Assembly: GCA_004356385.1 (NCBI GenBank)
Contig: SMXL01000034.1
Coordinates: forward strand, 1 to 14,700
Direction: 5' to 3'
Source: Bacteroidota bacterium
GTDB lineage: Bacteria > Bacteroidota > Rhodothermia > Rhodothermales > UBA10348
DNA length: 14,700 nt
Positions 1-8,619 of the stretch are shown here, in pieces. Under the pieces are notes generated by a model. The model saw only the letters and a list, made by a program, of their open reading frames with translations, searched no databases and was not told where the DNA came from. The position numbers were made by a program, and so were the translations under genes. The number at the start of each line of letters is the position of its first letter. Position 1 is the stretch's first letter.

Positions 1-1789
1 ATCCCGTTTCAAGGGAAGTCAGCACTCCGTTTTGCGCGGCGACGATCAACTGCCCTTGGCGAGATATCGTCAGCGGCGCATCTGACTCGGCTCCAAGATC
101 ATAACTCCAGATAGGGGTGTTGTTCGGATTAATCGCATTGACGCGAGTTCGATTCACGAAGTAAACGACTTCGTTTGAATCGATGGCTGGCGTACCGACA
201 TCATCTGCCGGATACACGAAGCGAAGTCTCGGCGTGAACGCATCGATCTCCCCGTTTAACGCGACCAGCCCGGTAGACGTCCCGATATAAATCGTTCCGT
301 CCGAACCGACAATGGGACCCGAACGAAGCGGTCCGGAGAGGAGCTCTTTCCAGAGAACCGATCCATCTGTTCCCGAGATGGCGTAGATGAATCCACTGTT
401 TGAGACCGCATAAATAATATTCACGGAGACGATTTCCTCTCCGCCCGCCGGAAGAGAAACTGAAACGCTTTTTTCTATGATCGCCATCCCGACCATCACG
501 CTACCAATATTCTCTGACGACTGCCAGAGAATGGATCCGTCAGGAGATAGGGAATAGACGTAGCCATTCCCAGACGCGACAAAAATCGTACGGTCTTCCG
601 CAATGACGGGCGGAGTGATGATGGCTTCCAATGTGACGTTTACAGGCCACGAACCCGATAGAGGTTGGCCGTTAAAAGAACTCACGGCGTGGACTCGGCC
701 GCCAGCATCACCAAAATAGAGGGCCCCTTCAACGCCCAGAGTGGGAGATGACCGAAGTGCGGATCCGGTGTTGTAGGCAGTCCACAACGGGTGTCCGTTC
801 GAATCAAATCCATAGAGTCGTCCGTCCTCGCTTGTCACGAAGACGTCTTCGTTGTTTCCAACCACTGGAGATGATCTGATTGGCCCGAACGTACCGTATT
901 TCCATTTCAGAACGCCTGTTGGAGAAAACGCGTAAAGTGTATCGGTGGACGAGGCCACGTAAATATCGTTATTGAATCCAATGGCAACAGATCCGCGAAC
1001 GTCGCCACTGTATCCGACGGTGCGCCATATTACAGACCCGGGAACTCCGCGGCCGTCCGGATCATCGGTTGCGGCGATTTGGACAGTGACGGACTCAGAA
1101 AGTCTGAACGTAGCAGGGCCGCTGTAGGCTTTGGCCTCGACGATGTGACCGCCCACTATACTGCCTGCCGTATTCCAGTCAAAAACGTAGGTGTCGCTGC
1201 CGGATGATTGAGACGTTGACAAGACGGACACGCCGTCGATAAGAAGATCGATTCGGTCGACTGCGGGTTGCCCAGGTTCCACCTGGACCACGATTCGAAC
1301 GATTCCTGAAACTTCTTCTTCTTCAAAGGGGGCTAGGATTCTCGTCTCGGGTCCAATGCCCTGGCTCTCGTTTTCGACAGTGAGTAAAACCGGAGCCGAT
1401 ATGCCGCGAGCCTGGTTTCGATCATAGGCTACAGCTTCAATTCTGTATGTGTCATCCGACAATTCGGTGGTGTTGAGACGGAATTGAAAAAACCCACCTT
1501 CTGACGTGGCTTCTCCGATTTTGTCGCTATTGATCGTGACATTGACGAAAGAGATCCAGTTGTCCGCTCCGAGAGCCTCGGATTCGATCAAGATGAGGAC
1601 ATGCTCGCCGGCAACGGTCGCACTTCCACCGGGATGGAGAATCGCCACTCGTGGTGCCCGATCATCTATCGCTGAACCGAAAAGGTCACAACCGATGAGA
1701 AGAATGGAAAAAGAAAAAAATATGAGCCAAAACCCTTGAACGGAGTTGTTACACCGAATTTGGAGTTTGCGGCTGCCTCGAAACTGCAT
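1..1789 (-). CDS. Ig-like / PQQ-type beta-propeller lipoprotein, 3' end outside window
   Basis: I translated this open frame from the ATG at 1789 down to the window edge: 596 codons with no stop, so the C-terminus is missing. The N-terminus has basic residues (R4, R7, K8, R12), a hydrophobic stretch (about residues 20-32) and a lipobox L-I-G-C with C34, so it should be a lipidated, exported protein. Residues about 45-140 and 148-240 look like two beta-sandwich (bacterial Ig-like) domains. The second contains the phrases 'IDLLIDG' and 'YVFDWNT', typical of Ig-like repeats. From about residue 250 there are repeated units of roughly 40 residues with the pattern RSSPxxG...hYhxSxDGxhYxhxxxGxxxW, as in PQQ-binding-like or BamB-like propellers. 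I count about six or seven blades before the edge. No enzymatic residues are recognisable. Its role is unknown; surface or periplasmic scaffolding is a guess. It is transcribed away from the polysaccharide cluster, so linkage to that system is not implied. No clear ribosome binding site precedes the start. Confidence 0.85.
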   Translation of the reverse strand, partial: MQFRGSRKLQIRCNNSVQGFWLIFFSFSILLIGCDLFGSAIDDRAPRVAILHPGGSATVAGEHVLILIESEALGADNWISFVNVTINSDKIGEATSEGGFFQFRLNTTELSDDTYRIEAVAYDRNQARGISAPVLLTVENESQGIGPETRILAPFEEEEVSGIVRIVVQVEPGQPAVDRIDLLIDGVSVLSTSQSSGSDTYVFDWNTAGSIVGGHIVEAKAYSGPATFRLSESVTVQIAATDDPDGRGVPGSVIWRTVGYSGDVRGSVAIGFNNDIYVASSTDTLYAFSPTGVLKWKYGTFGPIRSSPVVGNNEDVFVTSEDGRLYGFDSNGHPLWTAYNTGSALRSSPTLGVEGALYFGDAGGRVHAVSSFNGQPLSGSWPVNVTLEAIITPPVIAEDRTIFVASGNGYVYSLSPDGSILWQSSENIGSVMVGMAIIEKSVSVSLPAGGEEIVSVNIIYAVSNSGFIYAISGTDGSVLWKELLSGPLRSGPIVGSDGTIYIGTSTGLVALNGEIDAFTPRLRFVYPADDVGTPAIDSNEVVYFVNRTRVNAINPNNTPIWSYDLGAESDAPLTISRQGQLIVAAQNGVLTSLETG

Positions 1790-2154
1790 GCGATTTCAAA
1801 GCGCTGTTATTGAAGTATAGAAGGGTCCAGTTGTCACGATGACGCATGAACACACGTCAAGAGTGCAACTTTCGGTCCAAAATCTACCGGTAAGAACGGT
1901 CCCGAATGATTCTACAGCACGCGGATCAATTAGCGGAAAAATGTGAATCCGATTATTCATTTGATACAAAGGCGTCCACACCGTGTCGTTAGCGAGACAA
2001 AACGCCCGAGAATGTAGAGTTTCAGTTCGTTCCGCGTCCAAATGTGACTGATTTACGCGGTCCGGAAAGTGCACGGTCCGTTGATTACAACACGGCACAC
2101 CGTTTGATAGATGTCCGGTTTTGACTTCAAGATCGGATTTCCTCTCAGGTAAAC
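1790..2154. other. Divergent intergenic region (365 bp)
   Basis: This spacer separates the minus-strand lipoprotein gene from the plus-strand cluster, so promoters for both directions should lie here. I see no RNA gene and nothing resembling a c-di-GMP riboswitch. An 8-bp palindrome TACCGGTA lies at 1885-1892. On the minus strand a TATACT hexamer (plus-strand positions 1814-1819) lies about 25 bases before the lipoprotein ATG and could be a -10 element, but no matching -35 is placed correctly. No convincing promoter for the plus-strand genes is visible, including the Bacteroidota-type TTG / TAnnTTTG pattern. Confidence 0.5.
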
Positions 2155-3504
2155 ATGAACCCACAAATCGATTCCCCTCCTGGGTTTTCCCCGAAGCATC
2201 GTTCGGGTATCGACGTCATTGACGATACCTGGGGTGGTCTATATCGTGGAGGGGCCTATCTCGTTTATGGAAAGGAAATGAGTGGCCGCGGTCTTCTCGC
2301 ATTCATGGTCTGCCAAACCGGCGTATCTCAACAGGAGAGAACACTTTTGATCTCGTCGGATCGTCAGAAAGACCTTTTTATCCAGGCAGCATCTATAGGA
2401 TTCGATCTTCGTGCCGCCCATGAAACGGGTCACATCCGTCTGATGAGAGTGCCGAACTTAGCCGATATTCGGCGCGAAAACGACGAATACGTTTCGCAGG
2501 CGCTCACCGACCTGGTAGACATCATGGTCCGCTTTCAACCGACGAGAGTGGTCATGAACGATTTCATGCCGTTCATCGCTTTCCAGTCTTTTCGAAAATT
2601 CCAAAACGAGTTTATCCGATTTCTTGAGCGAGTTGATGCGCTGAAATCGACGATCGTTCTCGTTATGCCCGAGCCGGGGAATGATCAATCCAGACGTGTA
2701 ATTGAGTTCATGGGACTCCAGATGACGGGCTCCATCCATATTGAACTCGCAGAACAGAATCCTCAATCAACGAAGAGAAGAATCTCTCTCATTCCCCATA
2801 TCGGACACATTCGACACCGCGTGGTCGACTATTGGGATCTGGAGGACATTGTTGACGACACCGTGGCCGACGAACTGAAGGTGTCCGAGGGTGTTTCTGT
2901 AGGAATTGCTTCTGGAATTGCTGCCGACGACTCGGCGGGCGTTGCAGCCGACATTCTTGTCGACGACCCCCCACCGGGTGCTACCGCCGACGCTCCTCCC
3001 ACCGTTTCCGTTCCCATACCGCCGCTGGAGGAACCACCTCGGCAGACTGACCCAGTCACTCTTTCGGTATCCGAGATACCCGGCCTACCCGATTTCTCGG
3101 ACCGCTCCGCTTTCGAGGAGAGACTACAACAAAAGTTTGATCAGCCTGTCGCCGATAGGGAGCCGTTCCTTCTTCTCGCGATGCGCATGGACAGGGGTAG
3201 TGATAAAGTGATCAGACCGTTCGACTTCGATTTTCTAATGGATCTCGTTCAGGACGCACTTAGGCCTAAAGACGATATGCTCGTTGACCTGGACAACGAA
3301 CGGCTAATCGTCTGTCTTGACAAGAGTAGCGCCAGTGGGGCTCAAGATTTTTTCGCTCGGCTCAAAACGAATTTGCGAAAAGAATCTCCGCAACGAGCGG
3401 ATCATCTTCTCCATAGCGTTGCGGCGATCGTTGTCCCGGATGGGTCCCCTTTTCAGTCGGCAGCGAAATTTCTGCAATACGCACTCGACAATAACAACAA
3501 GTGA
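2155..3504 (+). CDS. RecA/KaiC-like pseudo-ATPase fused to degenerate GGDEF domain (putative c-di-GMP receptor)
   Basis: This is a 449-residue protein with no signal peptide, so it is probably cytoplasmic. Residues about 17-230 follow the KaiC/RecA layout: G18-I-D opening, WGGLYRGG at 26-33, a beta strand running into the P-loop, then 'TLLISSD' at 63-69. The P-loop position reads G39-K-E-M-S-G44-R45-G46, so the Walker A Lys and Ser/Thr are replaced by Arg and Gly. The Walker B strand reads VVMND (132-136), with Asn where the usual Asp would align. Residues about 231-315 are an acidic, Ala/Pro-rich linker. Residues about 318-446 have the strand and helix order of a GGDEF domain. R370-P-K-D373 is a canonical RxxD inhibitory site, followed after exactly five residues by L379-D-N-E-R383 where GGDEF should stand. 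The likely role is a catalytically dead c-di-GMP sensor like BcsE (NTPase-like plus degenerate GGDEF) or PelD. It is first in the cluster, and its stop overlaps the GTG of the next gene (GTGA). The architecture is well supported; ligand binding is inferred. Confidence 0.85.
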   Translation: MNPQIDSPPGFSPKHRSGIDVIDDTWGGLYRGGAYLVYGKEMSGRGLLAFMVCQTGVSQQERTLLISSDRQKDLFIQAASIGFDLRAAHETGHIRLMRVPNLADIRRENDEYVSQALTDLVDIMVRFQPTRVVMNDFMPFIAFQSFRKFQNEFIRFLERVDALKSTIVLVMPEPGNDQSRRVIEFMGLQMTGSIHIELAEQNPQSTKRRISLIPHIGHIRHRVVDYWDLEDIVDDTVADELKVSEGVSVGIASGIAADDSAGVAADILVDDPPPGATADAPPTVSVPIPPLEEPPRQTDPVTLSVSEIPGLPDFSDRSAFEERLQQKFDQPVADREPFLLLAMRMDRGSDKVIRPFDFDFLMDLVQDALRPKDDMLVDLDNERLIVCLDKSSASGAQDFFARLKTNLRKESPQRADHLLHSVAAIVVPDGSPFQSAAKFLQYALDNNNK

Positions 3505-6500
3505 CGTTATCGGCACCTCGGATGCCTGAAGCCCACTCCAAATACAGCCCAACGGAGCGCCGCAGAACAAGCGGCGATCCGAACAAGGCGACGGATTTAT
3601 TCAACATGATATCCGTCGTTATCGTCGTTTTTACGCTCGCCGGTATACCGTCTCGTTCGTTCGGCCAGGAAACCGATCTCTATCAACAAGTCCTCGAACA
3701 GTTTGAATTCGGGAATTTTGACGGGGCCGATTCACTTATTCATTCGTCGACCAAACCCGATTCGCTGTCGATTGAGTTGACTCTTCTTCGGGCTAGAATC
3801 CGAATCGAGCAAGAGAAATTTAATGCAGCTGCCGTCGACTTCAGAAAGATTCTATCCATCGAGCCGGGTCATCCGGAGGCTGTGTTCGGGTTACGGCGGC
3901 TGGGTGCCGACGTTTCTCCTTTGGTAGAAATGCGAGTCATCCGGTTAAAAGATCTTGTCGACGAATATCCGGATGATCTGACGCTTCGCCTTCAGTATGC
4001 CGATGAGCTGGTGCTCGAAAGAGATTACAGCGAAGCCATCAAGCACTACCGAATCTACTTGGAGGGCACCCAAGCTTCGCCACAGGTATTGACTGATATC
4101 CTCGTCGTGATCGCGAAATCAGGCCAGTCATACGCCATGGGAGAGAAAATCGCCATGGAATACACGGCAACGTATCCGAGCAGCGATGACCTTCAAATGA
4201 GGCTGGGCTATTTCCGACTATGGAGAAGGAGGTTCACGGGCGCCCATGCAGCCTTCGATCGCGCGCTCGAGATCAATCCGTCGAATCAGGACGCCAAGGA
4301 GGGAATAACAGCTATCGCCGAGGCCATTCAAGCCGAAAATTCCCTACAAGTTAGAAATACCGAGCTCGTCGCTTCCGTCGAGAAATCCCCCGATGACTAC
4401 GAAGTGCGTTTTCGTCTGATCGATCACCAAATTCGGAACGGCCAATTATTTGATGCGAGCCAGCACCTGGCGTTTCTTGAAGGACAATTCAAAAATCAGG
4501 AAAAAATTCAATCGCGCGTCTCGGCCGCGCGCAAGAAACTTCGATCCTTCAACGCCGCACACTCCAGCTCCAGAATCGACCGCATCTACCTTCAGCTCAT
4601 CCAGGATCCTACAAGCTCGGATCGTCGATTCAGTCTTGTGGAATCGCTCCTTTCACGCGAACGATATTTTGAAGCCTACGATCAACTGACACTGGTCCAG
4701 GACTCGCTACAGGCCTCCGAGAGATGGAAAGCACTTTTCACGCAAGCAGATAATGGACTGATTCAGACGATCGGGTTTTCTCCTCTGTATCCCGTTGATC
4801 GTCTTCTCCACCTGGTTCAGATCAATCCTGGTGATCTCGCCATGCGGTACGCGCTGATTGATTCGCTTGTTGTCTATAACCGTTTCGTCGAGGCGATGGA
4901 TGTGCTGTTCCAGGTTCCCGAGCCCGATTCGATCGACAAGTTGAAAGATGAAGGCTACCAGGGAAAACTCAGCAGCATTGTCACGAAGCAATTTGAGTTC
5001 GCTGAGATACGAATTGTAGAGCTTCGTCAATTTCTGGAAGAGGCTCCCGCTAAAGAGTTGTTCGAGTTACGCAGGGAATTGATTGATCAGTACATGATTG
5101 TCGGCAACCCGTCCCTCGCAAGGGATGAGTTCGAACAGCTTCTGTCAAGTAATCAGTCGGATGTGACGCTGGAGCTTGAGTGGATCGAATTCCTGCGAAC
5201 AACCGACGATGCCAAGTTGGCAGCGCGCGAAGCCAAACGCTTGCTAGACCGCTTTGGTGGAAGTGAAGATGTCCAAAAAGCATTTGTACTGACTCATTTC
5301 GAGCCACTACTTGACGATGCAACAGAAAAGCTGCTCGCGCAACTGGTTGGTGATTCTACACTCACCGATTCTGGTTTTCTTCTTGAAGTGGCCAATTACT
5401 ACGTCGATATCCATCAGGTGGAATCGGCGCAAGAGTTACTTGACCGGGTCGAAAAGCTCGGAATTGGCAGTCGCTCATCTCGATTCGAGTCTGTGAGCCA
5501 GCTTCTCACAAGAGAACGCTTCCGTAAACGAGATGCAGAACTTTTGGCAAAGCTAAATCACGCAAGACGACTTGTAGCGTCAGGAGAATTCGACGAGGCC
5601 ATTCGTGAATACGAGAGCTACTTTGAGGCGCGTGGTATCCGGCTTCGATCGGAAGTAGAAGAACTGGCAGCCGTGCATCTTGCGGACTCCAATCGGGTCT
5701 CGGCGCTGGAGATGATGAAAGAACTTCAGGAAGAAGTGTTTTCGTATGGACTGGCTAAGGAGATGGCTCGGATCAAGGTCCAAAAGGGCGACTACCCAGG
5801 GGCCCTCAACGTTCTAGAGCGTCTTGCAGCGATAAATCCTCGAGATTTAGAATCCAGCCTGAATCATGCCGATGTCCTCAAAGAGTTGGACATGCTTGAT
5901 GAGGCGCAGACGGTTGTCGACAGAGCAGCCTCTGCGGCGCGCGGATCCAAAATTCTCGGCCAGCAAGCCGCGAATATCGAAGCCGATATCCGCAGGAAGC
6001 AGTCGGAAAGAGGCGAATGGGCGAGCTATGATTTGGTCGGAATTATCGTACCAACCGCCTACTCCATCCATGCGAGTGGAGGTGGAACGGAATACGATCG
6101 TCGAACAGAGGGTCTGCGCGCGGAAGTGACTCTTCCCACCGGTGCCGTGGTTACGGCTGGATTCAACACCCACTCAATTTCTGGTTCGAGGCGCCTCGTC
6201 TCCGGCTCCGAGCACGTGAAGAACCGCGTCAATCAAATATTCGGATCCGTATTTCTGGACTTGACACCCCCTGTACGCTCTGAAAAAGCCAGTTATACCA
6301 ACCGAATTTTCGTAGAAGCGGGGATCTACGACTACGAGGGGACCCGGTCCGTCGGCTACTTTAATGCCCGGTACTGGCGACAGGATAGAGGCAAATTCTT
6401 GGGATCGATTGGACTGCGAACGAACGAAGGATCGATCGATCTATGGACGGCCGGAGGGGGAGAATTTGATCTCCGACTCATGCGTCTGGACGTGACAGGG

Positions 6501-7004
6501 TCTTACGTGGCTGCGCTTCCCGACTCAGTTCTCCGTCTGGGTGGAAGTCTCGCTATGAATATTGTGAGCGACAATTTGGCACTCCCTGGAGGTTCAAACG
6601 ATCGAAACATAGGCTCGGATGTGATGCTCGAAGCCGCGTATAAAGTGATCGATCATACCTATTTGGGAATTGCACATCACCAGCTGAGCTATCAGTCCAG
6701 AACCGATATGTACTTCTCGCCGGATCATTACGAGGTGACGGAACTCTTCCTTGAATTCGAAAAGGAGCGGTATACGAAATGGTATTTGAGGTTGAGAGGT
6801 TCCATTGGCGCCGTATCTCGGAGCTCAGGATCGATATCGCAACGTCTGGAGCTGGATCTGATCCGACGTTTGACGGACCATATTTCGATTACGGTTAGCT
6901 CGACACTGGGCGAAGCTTCACGGGCATGGGGTGGAGGCTCTTCCGCTCTATTTAATAAGTATAACACGTTTCACCTGACTGGAACGCTTCGCTGGACACT
7001 TTAA
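3501..7004 (+). CDS. TPR-repeat outer-membrane beta-barrel protein, putative exopolysaccharide exporter
   Basis: This frame encodes up to 1167 residues. The GTG at 3501 overlaps the upstream TGA. Alternatives are ATG 3522 (residue 8) and ATG 3606 (residue 36), which begins the hydrophobic segment. The segment at residues 36-49 followed by SRSFGQ fits a signal peptide, but its basic n-region (RRR at 20-22, K29) would need one of the earlier starts. The region from about 60 to 830 is helical with many TPR-like units; good examples are near 70-113, 120-152, 225-265, 688-712 and 755-800. From about residue 838 to the end, alternating hydrophobic and polar strands, Gly/aromatic content and a final strand ending in W-T-L indicate a beta-barrel of roughly 330 residues. 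TPR superhelix plus C-terminal barrel is the design of PgaA, BcsC and PelB, which carry nascent polysaccharide across the periplasm and outer membrane. The glycosyltransferase gene follows after 46 bp, which supports that role. The polymer is unknown. Confidence 0.85.
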   Translation: MTLSAPRMPEAHSKYSPTERRRTSGDPNKATDLFNMISVVIVVFTLAGIPSRSFGQETDLYQQVLEQFEFGNFDGADSLIHSSTKPDSLSIELTLLRARIRIEQEKFNAAAVDFRKILSIEPGHPEAVFGLRRLGADVSPLVEMRVIRLKDLVDEYPDDLTLRLQYADELVLERDYSEAIKHYRIYLEGTQASPQVLTDILVVIAKSGQSYAMGEKIAMEYTATYPSSDDLQMRLGYFRLWRRRFTGAHAAFDRALEINPSNQDAKEGITAIAEAIQAENSLQVRNTELVASVEKSPDDYEVRFRLIDHQIRNGQLFDASQHLAFLEGQFKNQEKIQSRVSAARKKLRSFNAAHSSSRIDRIYLQLIQDPTSSDRRFSLVESLLSRERYFEAYDQLTLVQDSLQASERWKALFTQADNGLIQTIGFSPLYPVDRLLHLVQINPGDLAMRYALIDSLVVYNRFVEAMDVLFQVPEPDSIDKLKDEGYQGKLSSIVTKQFEFAEIRIVELRQFLEEAPAKELFELRRELIDQYMIVGNPSLARDEFEQLLSSNQSDVTLELEWIEFLRTTDDAKLAAREAKRLLDRFGGSEDVQKAFVLTHFEPLLDDATEKLLAQLVGDSTLTDSGFLLEVANYYVDIHQVESAQELLDRVEKLGIGSRSSRFESVSQLLTRERFRKRDAELLAKLNHARRLVASGEFDEAIREYESYFEARGIRLRSEVEELAAVHLADSNRVSALEMMKELQEEVFSYGLAKEMARIKVQKGDYPGALNVLERLAAINPRDLESSLNHADVLKELDMLDEAQTVVDRAASAARGSKILGQQAANIEADIRRKQSERGEWASYDLVGIIVPTAYSIHASGGGTEYDRRTEGLRAEVTLPTGAVVTAGFNTHSISGSRRLVSGSEHVKNRVNQIFGSVFLDLTPPVRSEKASYTNRIFVEAGIYDYEGTRSVGYFNARYWRQDRGKFLGSIGLRTNEGSIDLWTAGGGEFDLRLMRLDVTGSYVAALPDSVLRLGGSLAMNIVSDNLALPGGSNDRNIGSDVMLEAAYKVIDHTYLGIAHHQLSYQSRTDMYFSPDHYEVTELFLEFEKERYTKWYLRLRGSIGAVSRSSGSISQRLELDLIRRLTDHISITVSSTLGEASRAWGGGSSALFNKYNTFHLTGTLRWTL

Positions 7005-7050
7005 CCATCCCAGAAATTTTAAGATCGCACGCAGCGGTTTACCAGTTGAG

Positions 7051-8619
7051 ATGATGGAGCATTTAAATACGACAACGGACACACCGACCGGAACGATTCA
7101 ATCGACGCCGGAGACCCAAACCCATGAGTCGTTGGGCGTTCATCCGTCAACTCGTCGTCGGTTTCGTCGCACCGCCTTTACACCGGTTCGCCGAAGAGAA
7201 GCAGACCTGCCAACTCCTCGAGAAACCAAACGAGTGCTCCGCCGGCGGATCCTGGTTTATGGACTGTTATCCTTGTTTCTCTTTCTCGTGATTTACGTTT
7301 TTATCCGAGATCCGGGTGGATTTTTGTTCCGTGCGTCGGGCTGGGAGAGTACGCTGAGATGGAGCGGTCTCATCGTCTATTCCTCAATCATCGCCCTCGT
7401 TTTATTCCTGGTGATCCTGTTATTCAGATACCTTTCCCTGATTAACATGGCGTATATCAACACGACCCGACACACGATTAAAAACGGACACGATCATTCA
7501 TTTTTGCCCCCTGTGTCCGTCGTCGTACCGGCGTTTAACGAAGAAAAACTCCTCGAAGGGACGGTGATGTCGCTTCTAGCGATGGACTATCCTTCTTTTG
7601 AAATAATTATTGTAGATGACGGATCGACGGACCAGACGAGGGCTGTCGCATCGCAACTCGTTGGACTGTATCGAGATGGCGCCGTCGAAGTGAAACTGGT
7701 CGAAAAGTCAAATGGTGGCAAGGCCACTGCGCTCAATGCGGGGATCCAAGTCTCACGATATGACTTTCTTCTGAATGTCGACGGAGATTCGCAGCTTTCT
7801 CCGAATACGCTACGAAAGACCATTCGCCATTTTGTCGATCCGCGACTCGGTGCGATTGCAGGCAACGTAAAGGTTTCTAACCGCCACAACGTTTGGACGA
7901 CGCTACAGGCACTGGAATACGTCGAAGGACTGAATATGGCTCGATCTGCTCAAAGTGTCGTCAAATTGGTAAACATCATTCCGGGACCCTTGGGATTATT
8001 CAGGAAGCAGGCCATTTATGATGCTGGATGGTACAGCTCCGACACGTTCGCCGAAGACGCAGACATCACGCTGAAGATTATCCGGGCAGGCTGGAGAATC
8101 GAATACGAGCCTGAAGCACGGGCCTATACCGAAGCCCCTGATTCTGTGGTTGATCTGCTGAAGCAACGGTATCGATGGACCCGGGGAATTATTCAGGCTG
8201 TCCGAAAGCACGGCGACCTTTTCTTCAATCCTGTGATCAATTTCGGCGGAACGATTGTGATGTGGTCCATGGCTTTTGAGTCGTTGATCTGGCCGATCAT
8301 GAACATTTTTGCGAACGCCTACTTCATTTTTGTCGCGTTGGTGTTCGACATGAACTCGTATCTGGTCTATTGGTGGTTGTCTCTGACGATCCTGGACCTG
8401 ATTGCCGCCCTGTATTGCACCGCGGTTGAAAAAGAAGAAATTCGACTGGTCTTTTACTCTCTGTTCTACCGGATTTTCTTCATTCTGATCATCGATGTAT
8501 GTAAAACCATCGCGATCATTGAGGAATACCTTGGATTTGGAATGAATTGGGGTAAGCTCGAGCGCAAGGGTACCGGTACCATGCGTCGGCCGTCTCATTC
8601 TGAAGCAGTTTCCGCCTGA
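7051..8619 (+). CDS. Processive family-2 glycosyltransferase (PgaC/hyaluronan-synthase-like polysaccharide synthase)
   Basis: This is a 522-residue inner-membrane GT2 enzyme, expected to polymerise a beta-linked polysaccharide from nucleotide sugar and extrude it. The start is the first of two adjacent ATG codons. An Arg-rich cytoplasmic tail (residues about 35-66) precedes two membrane segments (about 67-86 and 106-127). The catalytic domain (about 152-380) has all hallmarks: VVVPAFNE at 157-164, D189-D190-G, D244-G-D246, the GPLGLF acceptor loop at 312-317, A334-E335-D336, and Q372-R-Y-R-W376. Further hydrophobic segments lie at about 400-430, 437-456 and 466-488. The C-terminal NWGKLERKG (499-507) is typical of PgaC/HAS-like synthases. 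No PilZ domain is present, unlike BcsA, so any c-di-GMP control must come from a partner such as the first protein of the cluster. Motif conservation indicates an active enzyme. Product identity (poly-GlcNAc-like, cellulose-like or other) cannot be read from the sequence. Confidence 0.93.
   Translation: MMEHLNTTTDTPTGTIQSTPETQTHESLGVHPSTRRRFRRTAFTPVRRREADLPTPRETKRVLRRRILVYGLLSLFLFLVIYVFIRDPGGFLFRASGWESTLRWSGLIVYSSIIALVLFLVILLFRYLSLINMAYINTTRHTIKNGHDHSFLPPVSVVVPAFNEEKLLEGTVMSLLAMDYPSFEIIIVDDGSTDQTRAVASQLVGLYRDGAVEVKLVEKSNGGKATALNAGIQVSRYDFLLNVDGDSQLSPNTLRKTIRHFVDPRLGAIAGNVKVSNRHNVWTTLQALEYVEGLNMARSAQSVVKLVNIIPGPLGLFRKQAIYDAGWYSSDTFAEDADITLKIIRAGWRIEYEPEARAYTEAPDSVVDLLKQRYRWTRGIIQAVRKHGDLFFNPVINFGGTIVMWSMAFESLIWPIMNIFANAYFIFVALVFDMNSYLVYWWLSLTILDLIAALYCTAVEKEEIRLVFYSLFYRIFFILIIDVCKTIAIIEEYLGFGMNWGKLERKGTGTMRRPSHSEAVSA

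Noticed and set aside
1790..2154. c-di-GMP riboswitch (GEMM type) upstream of the sensor gene
   Set aside because: I looked for the conserved core and tetraloop-receptor pattern and saw none; regulation by c-di-GMP here is better explained at protein level.
1796..2164. 122-codon minus-strand frame filling the divergent spacer and ending 6 bp before the lipoprotein start
   Set aside because: It begins with GTG inside the start of the sensor gene, has no recognisable domain and an unusual Cys/His/Thr-rich composition, and would occupy the whole promoter region. Its position just upstream of the lipoprotein gene is suggestive but not enough.
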